Shown here: piece after piece, positions 47,165 to 54,991 of the stretch
Numbering within the stretch: the stretch's first letter is position 1
Layout: every line of letters starts with the position of its first letter
Origin: Hyphomonadaceae bacterium
GTDB lineage: Bacteria > Pseudomonadota > Alphaproteobacteria > Caulobacterales > Hyphomonadaceae
Reading direction: 5' to 3'
Assembly (NCBI GenBank): GCA_016714495.1
Contig: JADKDU010000012.1
Coordinates: 27,733-91,732, forward strand
DNA: 64,000 bases
The notes under the pieces: model-generated
The model's input: the letters and a program-made list of their open reading frames with translations, nothing else
Databases searched by the model: none
Told to the model about the DNA's origin: nothing
Program-made: the position numbers and the translations under genes

Positions 47165-48149
47165 GGCGGACTTCTTCCAGGCCGCCGTCGCACGCGTCGG
47201 TAGGAACGCCATCCTGCTGGAGAAGGACGTCTGGGTCGTGTGGGCGCTGCGGGCTCTCTTCGAGGACCCCATCGGCGCCCACCTCGTCTTCAAGGGCGGC
47301 ACATCCCTGTCCAAGGCTCACCGGCTGATCGAGCGGTTCTCTGAGGACGTCGATCTGACATACGACATCCGGGAGCTGGCTGCGGACCTCTTGCCACGCG
47401 GAGAGGGCGGCGAGGTGCTCGACATCCCGGAGACGCCGAGCCAGGTCCGGCGGGTCAGCGAAGCCATCCGCAATGAGCTGCTGCCTGCCTGGGTCAGCGG
47501 GACGGTCGCACCCATCATTCAGGCGCGGCTGGAGCGGGATGGCGCCCAGGCGGCGGTCGAGATCGATGGCTGCAATCTCAGCATACGGTACGCCCAGCAG
47601 GACCACGGGCAGGTCAAATCCGCCGTGCTGCTGGAGTTTGGCGCTCGCGCCACGGGAGAGCCTGCCGACTTCCACGACATCGCCTGCGACAGCGCGGCGG
47701 CTGGCCTGGACATCGACCTTCCAACAGCGCGGGCCAGGGTCATGAAGGCCGAGCGGACGTTCTGGGAGAAGGCGACGGCGGTGCATGTCTTCTGCCGCAG
47801 TGGCAACCCCGTCGGTGATCACAAGGCGCGCCACTGGTATGATCTGGAGCGGCTGGACGCCAACGGCGTCGCCCCGCGCGCGATTGCGGACACAGACCTC
47901 GCTGTGCAGGTTGCCACGCACAAGACAGCCTTCTTCCGCGAGCGCGACCAAGCAGGCGCGTGGATCGACTATCATGGCGCCGTTGGGGGCGGACTGCAGC
48001 TCGTGCCGGTGGGGCCGCATCTCTCAGAGCTTGAGGCGGACTACGCGGCCATGCAGGCCGATGGGCTGCTGCCGGAGGGAGCGCTCACCTTCGCCAGGCT
48101 CATGGTGCGCTGCGGCGAGATCGAGCGGGCGGCCAACGCGGCAAGGTGA
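47127..48149 (+). CDS. AbiEii/AbiGii-type nucleotidyltransferase toxin
   Basis: A 340-residue protein of the AbiEii/AbiGii family. The nucleotidyltransferase motif is FKGGTSLSKAHRLIERFSEDVDL (GGTS...DxD), and a later EKATAVHVFCR with basic residues matches the family. In AbiE systems this enzyme is toxic and aborts phage infection, with the upstream protein as antidote. It overlaps the antitoxin gene, as usual. Confidence 0.88.
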   Translation: MPDSIFSLSARDRADFFQAAVARVGRNAILLEKDVWVVWALRALFEDPIGAHLVFKGGTSLSKAHRLIERFSEDVDLTYDIRELAADLLPRGEGGEVLDIPETPSQVRRVSEAIRNELLPAWVSGTVAPIIQARLERDGAQAAVEIDGCNLSIRYAQQDHGQVKSAVLLEFGARATGEPADFHDIACDSAAAGLDIDLPTARARVMKAERTFWEKATAVHVFCRSGNPVGDHKARHWYDLERLDANGVAPRAIADTDLAVQVATHKTAFFRERDQAGAWIDYHGAVGGGLQLVPVGPHLSELEADYAAMQADGLLPEGALTFARLMVRCGEIERAANAAR

Positions 48150-48201
48150 GCGGAGCGCCGGAGGCTGGAGGGTACCAGTGCTCCGCCGTTGCGCGTGTGG
48201 G

Positions 48202-48407
48202 CGCCAGACAGCCGGGGCCAGCAACGAGAACAGGAAGTCGGAGAGCGTCTGGCGGTCACGCTCGGTCCCGCCGCCCAAGCGCGGCTCCTTCGGGCGCGAC
48301 CCTGCGGGCGCTTCGCGCCGCCAGACACTCGACGGCGCTTCCCGCCATGCAGCACCGGAAAGATCCGGTGCGCAGGCTCCTTGCAGCCTTCATTTTGGTC
48401 GGCCGCC
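48202..48407. repeat. 206-bp structured repeat, copy A
   Basis: By my alignment this copy differs from copy B (51298-51503) at 10 of 206 positions, with no gaps. It can form a 13-bp stem (48243-48255 with 48318-48330, one C-A mismatch) and a perfect 7-bp hairpin GCACCGG-AAAGAT-CCGGTGC. It follows the toxin gene by 52 bp. No credible gene lies in it. Confidence 0.7.
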
Positions 48408-48517
48408 GGGAACTAACATCAGAAAGGGACCACTTTCACGGGGTCACTTCATTCCAAAACCTGCGCGACGGAGTAGCTGCGATTGTCTATGTAGATTCAC
48501 TAGCGGTGAGAAGGGGC

Positions 48518-50245
48518 TCACACTCGAGCTGAGTTTCCCGTTCCAACCAAGCGATGAATCGTCTCGAACAGAATCTCAGCTTCAATCGGCTTAGCGATGC
48601 AATCTGTCATACCGCTGGCCCTGTAGCGTTCGTGCTCAATCTGGTCGGTGTTGGCGGTAACCGCGACAATCGGTACGGTGCGGTTCGGCCCCTCTGTCGT
48701 GCGTACGAGACGGGTTGCCGTTGGACCGTCTATCCCTGGCATCTGGACATCCATCAGGACGAGGTCAAAGGGCTCCTCTTTCAGCCGCTTGATTGCCGAG
48801 TCTCCGTCGCTCACCTGCTGTACGTAGTGGCCAGAAATTTCGAGGAGCATTTTTAGCAGCTGTTGGCTCACCGGGTGATCATCGACGGTCAGCACGCGTA
48901 GGGATCGTTGAGTGGCGGCAGGCTCCGGGAGCGCACGCACACTGGTTGCTGATGATCTTGGCGCGGTCGTTGGTGGTGCAGGCAGAATGAACCAGAACTG
49001 ACTGCCCACACCGAGTTCGCTGACGACGCCTATCTGCCCGCCCATGGCCTCAATCAACTGCTTGCAGATCGCGAGTCCGAGGCCAGTTCCACCATAAAGA
49101 CGCCCGGTCGCCGTATCGGCCTGGCTGAAGGGTTTGAACAAGCGCAACCGCTGCTCTTCGGTCACGCCAATCCCGGTGTCCATCACAAAAATGCTGAGGC
49201 GTCCGTCGGCGGCATCGCCTTTGTGATCGACGCAGACCTTGATAGTTCCGTTATCGGTGAACTTGATCGCGTTGCTGATGAGATTTGACAGGACTTGCCG
49301 CAAGCGAGACGGATCACTTTCGATCCAATGCGGTGTTGTCGGGGTGGATGACCACTCCAGCTTCAAACCCTTCTTTTCCGCGGTTGGGGTGAAGAGCTGA
49401 ACCGTCGTCGAGACTAGGTAGGGAACTGATACTGGCAGGCGTTCGAACTTGCTCTCCCCAGCCTCGAGCTTCGAAAAGGTAAGCACGTCGTCAAGTATCA
49501 CCACGAGGTCGCGTGCTGACTGGAGGGCAGTTTGCACGCGTTTACGCTGACTGAATTCAAGGTCATGGCGGCTCAGCAAATCAAGCATGCCGATGACGCC
49601 GTTCATCGGCGTTCGGATCTCGTGACTCATCACGGCAAGGAAATGCGACTTGGCGTGCGTGGCGGTTTCGGCCTCATTCAGGGCCGCACGCAGGCGATTA
49701 TCTCGTTCGACCGATGCTAGCAGTGCTGTGAGCATGTAAGCTGACAGAAAGACAAACCCTAACGTCACTTCGATCGCCGTTGAACTCGCATGGCGTTGGT
49801 CCTGAAACATCTGGAATGGCATTGCCGCAAAGACCGCCAGAAATGGTGTGCCTGCGGCGATCAGCGATCGCGCATATGAAACGCAATTACATGAAACGTG
49901 GTAGAGCGAGCCCAGCACAACGGCTAAGCCAATTACAATCCCACCGACACCGCCACTCGTCCAGAAAAGCCACGCCATTGCTGCCCAGACGATTGATCCG
50001 AAGCTGAGGTTTGCCAGAAATGCGGCCTCGAAGCGGCCCGCCATTGAGCCGCCCTTTCTGATCCCCTGTGCGGACCACAGTTCGAAGGACTCGTTGACGC
50101 CGATCAGGATCAACCAGATCAAGGCAAGCCTAGCGTCCATATAAAGCCAAAGTACAACCGCGACGCCCGCGGCGGTGATCAAACGTGGCCACAAATCTCC
50201 ACCAAGTCGATTTACAAGTTCAACCAAACGAGCATGACGTTCCAT
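48518..50245 (-). CDS. Hybrid sensor histidine kinase with receiver domain
   Basis: A 575-residue membrane kinase. About six hydrophobic segments occupy residues 15-180 (for example LITAAGVAVVLWLYMDARLA and LGFVFLSAYMLTALLA). The H-box FLAVMSHEIRTPMNGVIG is near residue 207, followed by the N, G1 and G2 boxes (LSNLISNAIKFTDNG, DTGIG, GGTGLGLAI). A C-terminal receiver contains VLTVDDHPVSQQ and the phospho-Asp in LVLMDVQMPG near residue 497. No partner regulator with an output domain is adjacent. It is flanked by the two 206-bp repeats. Confidence 0.92.
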   Translation of the reverse strand: MERHARLVELVNRLGGDLWPRLITAAGVAVVLWLYMDARLALIWLILIGVNESFELWSAQGIRKGGSMAGRFEAAFLANLSFGSIVWAAMAWLFWTSGGVGGIVIGLAVVLGSLYHVSCNCVSYARSLIAAGTPFLAVFAAMPFQMFQDQRHASSTAIEVTLGFVFLSAYMLTALLASVERDNRLRAALNEAETATHAKSHFLAVMSHEIRTPMNGVIGMLDLLSRHDLEFSQRKRVQTALQSARDLVVILDDVLTFSKLEAGESKFERLPVSVPYLVSTTVQLFTPTAEKKGLKLEWSSTPTTPHWIESDPSRLRQVLSNLISNAIKFTDNGTIKVCVDHKGDAADGRLSIFVMDTGIGVTEEQRLRLFKPFSQADTATGRLYGGTGLGLAICKQLIEAMGGQIGVVSELGVGSQFWFILPAPPTTAPRSSATSVRALPEPAATQRSLRVLTVDDHPVSQQLLKMLLEISGHYVQQVSDGDSAIKRLKEEPFDLVLMDVQMPGIDGPTATRLVRTTEGPNRTVPIVAVTANTDQIEHERYRASGMTDCIAKPIEAEILFETIHRLVGTGNSARV

Positions 50246-50310
50246 CCGTGGTCCTTTGGCGCTGCTCTGCTAATCAGGTCTTAGGCGAGGATCTTCGTGT
50301 GACGCCGAAA

Positions 50311-50655
50311 CTATCGGCCCAGCAACACTTTGAACAAGGCGATCCTATTGCGGAGTATGGTGAGGCGATCGGTCATGACGGCCTCCAACGCCAAGCGAGT
50401 TTCGAGCGACATTGATTGCCCTTCCTCGCGATATCGAAAAAGGTCTCGACCTTGCGCGTTCATCAGCGCAAGAAATTCGGCAAACTCCTGGCTGCCGAGA
50501 ACGATCTGTTCCGGGACAAGTCGGGCTCGCAAGCCTTCATGGGCGTTCGGTGGAAGGACGGCGAGTTGTTGGATTGCTTCCTTATGACTGCGAACCACTT
50601 CGATCGCCCAGTCCAGATCAAGATCGCCGAAGTCCATCTGTTTGCCTCGACGCAT
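50311..50655 (-). CDS. Hypothetical protein upstream of the sensor kinase
   Basis: A 114-residue protein beginning MRRGKQMDFGDLDLDWAIEVV; the inner ATG gives MDFGDLDL. It is largely helical and ends RNRIALFKVLLGR. It lies 65 bp ahead of the kinase gene on the same strand, so it may be co-transcribed and act with it. No family recognised. Confidence 0.6.
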   Translation of the reverse strand: MRRGKQMDFGDLDLDWAIEVVRSHKEAIQQLAVLPPNAHEGLRARLVPEQIVLGSQEFAEFLALMNAQGRDLFRYREEGQSMSLETRLALEAVMTDRLTILRNRIALFKVLLGR

Positions 50656-51297
50656 TGGTGCGCGCGATGCTATCGGCGCGCTCGGGCGGTTTCCGCCAGA
50701 GCCGAAAAGGTCGCACGGTTGTCGATCAAGATCGGGAAACGCTGCGGCGCCTCAGCCTGTCACATACTTTTCATCGAGGCGTGATCAGCCCCATGGGGCG
50801 GTCCAAGTTCAAAGTTAGTTGAGCGGCACTTCCTTTTTCAGCTCGAGCATGATCGGCGGAGGACTTGGCGCGCGCCTAGACACAGCAGACGTGCGCTCTC
50901 AAGTGCATGGGAAGTGACCCAGCCCCTGATCCGGACCGTCGATTGCGTCCGTCCGTTCGCCCTTTTGCGTCGCATAAGTGCGTGCCGCGCCGCGGCCTCA
51001 ACGCTGTCGGCATTTTCGAGCGTCAGCACCCAGCGCCGAAAGATGCCGACAGAGACGATGATGGCGGCAGCGGGTGCGCATCGACAGAGTTGTCGGACGA
51101 CAAGCTTCGACGTGCCCGATCCACTCATCGCGTCGTGCAGGTTCGTTGAGTTTTGCTGATGTCATCGCGCGACTCTGCTGCGGGAGGCACACCGCGTCCT
51201 GATAGTCGCGAAGGTGGTGATCGACGTGCAGAGACCAGACGGTTGCCGAGGGTGCGGTGGATTGCGAGGGGCAAGCGCTCGATTGTTAACTTGAGGT
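50656..51297. other. Gap with only weak coding signals
   Basis: The best frame is a 96-codon minus-strand frame at 50838-51128 with one possible membrane segment (CAPAAAIIVSVGIFRRWVLTL). It has no clear ribosome site or family, and I do not call it a gene. A G-rich motif GGGTGCGGTGGATTGCG at 51250-51266 recurs beside the IS66 insertion. Confidence 0.3.
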
Positions 51298-51503
51298 CGC
51301 CAGACAGCGGGGGCTAGGAACGAGAACAGGGAGTCGGAGAGCGGCTGGCGGTCACGCTCGGTCCCGCCGCCCAAGAGCGGCTCCTTCGGGCGCGACCCTG
51401 CGGGCGCTTCGCGCCGCCAGCCGCTCGACGGCGCTTCCCGCCATGCAGCACCGGAAAGATCCGGTGCGCAGGCTCCTTGCAGCCTTCATTTTGGCTGGCC
51501 GCC
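51298..51503. repeat. 206-bp structured repeat, copy B
   Basis: The same element as copy A, in direct orientation and 3096 bp away. Its 13-bp stem (51339-51351 with 51414-51426) is perfect; relative to copy A, a T-A pair has become G-C and the C-A mismatch has become C-G. The GCACCGG/CCGGTGC hairpin is unchanged. Confidence 0.7.
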
Positions 51504-51597
51504 CTGACGGTCGGCGTGGCGTGACTGTCCATGCAGACCGCTTCCGATTTCGTGCGGAACGGGAATTGGTTGCTCAGGTCATTGCAGTGTGCCGGGC

Positions 51598-51723
51598 GTG
51601 ATGGATCGCCTCAAGGGACGACGGGGCCCCACGAGTTTTTTGGCGGAAGAGCCAGGAAAATCGTGACCCCCATCGCCGCTGTGCGGTCGCGCCTGGGCGC
51701 GATCCCTTGACCCGCTCCATCAC
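51598..51723. repeat. Long-range inverted repeat with TCAAGGGA/TCCCTTGA core
   Basis: GTGATGGA (51598) pairs with TCCATCAC (51716), and TCAAGGGA (51611) with TCCCTTGA (51703), each 8 of 8. The 5-base segments between the arms do not match fully and the loop is 84 bp. It precedes the small gene at 51765 and shares its core with the repeats at 40718 and 44440. Confidence 0.55.
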
Positions 51724-51764
51724 GCCCGCCCGCCGGCATCGTCCTTCAAACACAGGAGACGACG

Positions 51765-51926
51765 ATGTTCACGAAGACCTTCACGATCGAGCGCCACATC
51801 GAGGAACTGCGTGCCGAATTGCGCGGAACTGCGGATGTCGAAGAGGCGCGCACGATCAAGGCCGAGCTGGACGCCATGCTTCTGGTCGCCGGTGACCTCA
51901 ACCGCGAGGACGAGATGATGGCCTGA
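51765..51926 (+). CDS. Small hypothetical protein
   Basis: A 53-residue charged helical protein starting MFTKTFTIERHIEELRAELRG and ending NREDEMMA. A good AGGAGA lies at 51754-51759. It is too short for a confident family call, but codon use and ribosome site support it. A 7-bp hairpin (GAGAGCG 51939 with CGCTCTC 51954) follows the stop and may end the transcript. Confidence 0.6.
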   Translation: MFTKTFTIERHIEELRAELRGTADVEEARTIKAELDAMLLVAGDLNREDEMMA

Positions 51927-52084
51927 CGCGGGCGCGGCGAGAGCGGCGCTTGTCGCTCTCGTTGCTGTCGTTCCCCAGCTGGATGCCGGGCCTCTCCTGC
52001 AGTGGTGTGCGGCAAAGTGAGAGCGGGCGGTGGATTGCGGTGGAGGGGTGGGTAGATTGCGGAGTGCGGTGGAGGGGGAGGGTG

Positions 52085-53486
52085 GTAAGCGTCGGTCGAT
52101 GCACGTCGTGTCGGCTTCCGGCGGCGAGGTGTGAAGCCAGGCCGCGGCGCTCGTCAGATCCGGCGAACAGATGGTTCTTGCGCCCGAGTGCCACTGGCCG
52201 GATCGCCCGCTCGACGGGATTGGTGTCGAGTTCGATGCGGCCGTCGTCGAGGAACCGCGTCAGGCCGTCCCATCGGGTAAGGGCATAGCGCATTGCCTCG
52301 GCGAGCTTTCCACGAGGAGGCAGGTTGGGCAGCGTCGTTTCAAGCCAGCTTTGCAACGCGTCCACGATCGGCTTCGAGCGCGCCCGGCGGACCGCCAACC
52401 GATGCGCCGGAGACTGGCCCCGCACCAGCTCTTCCACGGCGTACAGCAGGGCGATGCGGCGCAGCGCTTCGGTCGCCAGCGGCGTCACCTCAGCCTCGGC
52501 GATCTCATAAAACTTGCGCCGCGTGTGCGCCCAGCAGGCGGCGAGCCGATTTGCCGCTGGCGGTCAGCCGTTCGAACCCGGCGTAGCCATCGACATGCAA
52601 CACGCCTTCGAACCGCGCCAGATGCGCCTCCGGTCGTTCGGCTCTCCGATCCGGCGCGTAGATGAAGACCGCGGCCGGCGGATCGGCGCCGCTCCACCCG
52701 CGCTGCTCGCGGGCATAGGCCCAGAGCCTGCCGGTCTTGGTCCGGCCGCGTCCGGGATCGAGCACCGGAACCGGCGTGTCGTCAGCGAACAGGATGTCGG
52801 AGCCGAACACATGCTCGCTCAGCCGGCGATGCAAGGCTTCAAGCCACCACGAAGCGCCGCCTACCCAACCGGCCAGCGTCGAACGCGGCAGGTCGACGCC
52901 ATGACGGGCGAAGATCTTCGACTGCCGATAAAGAGGGGTATGATCGCAGTATTTTGCGACCAGCACCTGGGCGATGAGGCCCGGGGTTGCCAGGCCGTTT
53001 GCGATCAGCCGCTCCGGTGCAGCGGCCTGCACGACGTTTTTGCAGGTGCGGCAGGCGTACTTCGGACGCAGGATACGCAACACCCTCAGCTGCGCAGGAA
53101 ACCAGTCGAGCATCTCGCTGACGCTCTCACCGATGGCGTGAACCGCTCCTCCGCAGCAAGGACAAGCATCGCCGCCGACATCGAGAACGACGGTTTCGCG
53201 CGGAAGATGGTCCGGCAGCGGCGCGAAGGTGACGAGGGTGGATCGGCTGGCGCGCTCGGCACGCTTTCTTCGATGCGCGCGATGTCGGCGTCGAGATCTT
53301 CAGGGCAAGCAACAGTTGGCTGGGGTCGAGTTGCTCCGAGCGTTTGCCGAACTGCATGCGCTGAAGCTGCTGATAAGCGCCGCGCCGACCGATTTCGCCA
53401 TCGCGGGGGCGACCGCTCCCGCCAGTCGCGCCCAGGCGCTGCAGGAGCTCCACGTCGGACGGAAGATTGTCCAGATCGAGCCGCAT
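52085..53486 (-). pseudogene. tnpC: IS66 transposase TnpC, frameshifted and 3'-truncated
   Basis: The fragments read MRLDLDNLPSDVELLQRLG (from 53486), EDLDADIARIEESVP in another frame, then the main frame 53113-52505 with PKYACRTCKNVVQAAAPERLI, ADDTPVPVLDPGRGRTKTGRLWAY and VDGYAGFERL (two catalytic Asp), and a third piece with LDDGRIELDTNPVERAIRPV (catalytic Glu) and FAGSDE. The family's last ~50 residues after GSDE are missing. At least three frame breaks make it inactive. Confidence 0.85.
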
Positions 53487-53564
53487 GCCTGATTCTGGCT
53501 GCGTTCGAGATGACCGCCAAGAGGAATGCGGTGAGCGCCCCGCATTTTTCTCATCGTCTCTGGT

Positions 53565-53913
53565 TCAAGCGGCTTTGGTCGGCTTCCATCGGCGTTCGGG
53601 ATTTCGCCAGTCGATGCCCTCCAGCAGAAGAGCGAGCTGGCCAGAGGAGAGCGCAACCGCATCGCCAGCTTCACCCATCATCGGCCAGGCGAACACCCCG
53701 CCATCAAGACGCTTGGTGAACAGGCAGAGGCCGGTGCCATCCCAGAACAGAATCTTGATGACGTTCGCTTTCCGGCCGCGGAAGCAGAACAGGTGGCCGC
53801 AAGGGATCGAGCTTCAAGGCCTCTTGCACAAGCGCGGACAGACCCTCCAGCCCTTGCGCATATCCGTGTGGCCGAATGCGGGATGCACTTTGACGCCAGC
53901 GAGCGATCATCAT
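53565..53913 (-). pseudogene. tnpB: IS66 accessory protein TnpB, frameshifted
   Basis: The IS66 orf2 pattern is spread over frames: GLEGLSALVQEALKLDP near 53840, then the GRKANVIKILFWDGTGLCLF segment, and the end GIDWRNPERRWKPTKAA stopping at 53565. The first and later parts are in different frames, so no full-length product can be made. Confidence 0.7.
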
Positions 53914-54747
53914 CGGCTGCTCTCCTGTTGGGCGACGTGCTCGCGGACGGCTGCGGCATCAATGCCGATGGCGGCGTACACATGCCGGCCATCGCCAATG
54001 TCCACCGGCGTCATGCCCTCCGGAACCGGGATCAGCCCATCCAGGATCAGCGGGGCAGACCCCGCGTCGGCGCCTGTGGTGACGAAGGCGAGGTGCGCCT
54101 GCGGTTTACGGCGAAGGCCATACTGGACCCGCCAGCGGAACAGCATGCTGGTGACGATGCCATGCTTCCGGCAGACCTTGGCGGCGGTCGCTCCGGGTAG
54201 TTCTGACTCGGCGACAATTGCGCGTTTTTCGTCGTCGCTGAAGGTTCGGCGCGTGACGGGAAGTTTTGGCGGCTCGGGTTCCGTCAAGGCCAAATCCGCT
54301 GCTTGTTGCCTAGCAGCGCTGCCTATCTTGCGCAGCGTTCGGGGACGCGCGCCGGGTGAACCATCTCCCGCCAGTCGGTTTCGGTGGGGTCTCCTCGAAA
54401 CGGATGCGCCATTCGCGCAGGTGGAGGCGCAGAGGGTTGTGAGCCTTGGCATACCCTGCGCCGAGAAGCCGCTCCACAGCATCGCCTCGACATGCATCGC
54501 CCAGAACGCCTGCACGGCCTTGCTCCGCGCCGATCGGGATGACGGATGATGCCGCCCAAAACCAGGGCGTTTTTCCTTTTCGGTCAAGACATGCGGAGCA
54601 AGCCGTCTCACCCAGCAGTTCATCGAACTGGTGTGAAGGCCGTGCGCGCGACAGTAGTCGTTGCGCTTCAACCGCTCGCCAGCCAGCCTCGATATGGCCC
54701 GCCCAGTAGTCTCGCACCGAGGTATCGACTGGCTTCGTGTCGCTCAT
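53910..54747 (-). pseudogene. tnpA: IS66 family TnpA, frameshifted
   Basis: Start MSDTKPVDTSVRDYWAGHIEA at 54747 after GAGGAGA. The sequence moves to another frame at LKRNDYCRAHGLHTSSMNCWVRRLA. The C-terminal helix-turn-helix segment TFSDDEKRAIVAESELPGATAAKVCRKHGI and FRWRVQYGL remains open to 53910. At least two frame changes disrupt it. Confidence 0.75.
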
Positions 54748-54991
54748 CGGACGTCTCCTCACTCGCTGTCAGGAGAACGTTGTGATTCAAATCCGGTGTG
54801 CGGAACAATCGTGCAACGACCGGACGGTTACGGAGGGTGCGGTGGAATGCAAGATAAAGCACGTGCCGTGCTGCGGGCCTTACAGCCCTGTCTGCACATA
54901 GATCTTTGCACCGTGGATTAGCGTCTCGCTTGCAGTGCATGCGCTGCGTTTCGTTGTGAGGGTGCAAGCGGTGGAAATCGCCACGCCGCCG

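Larger units (their letters stand above)
52085..54831 (-). mobile_element. IS66 family insertion sequence, degenerate genes but intact ends
   Basis: The left end begins GTAAGCGTCGGTCGATGCACG and the right end (54810-54831) is its imperfect reverse complement, ending CGGTTAC. Both sides carry the 8-bp direct repeat GGAGGGTG (52077-52084 and 54832-54839), the duplication length expected for IS66. Inside are remnants of tnpA, tnpB and tnpC on the minus strand. The element landed in a G-rich tract between the small gene at 51765 and the relaxase gene. Confidence 0.9.

Noticed and set aside
50838..51128. Possible 96-residue membrane protein on the minus strand
   Set aside because: One hydrophobic stretch only, poor start context and no similarity; kept only as a note in the gap entry.
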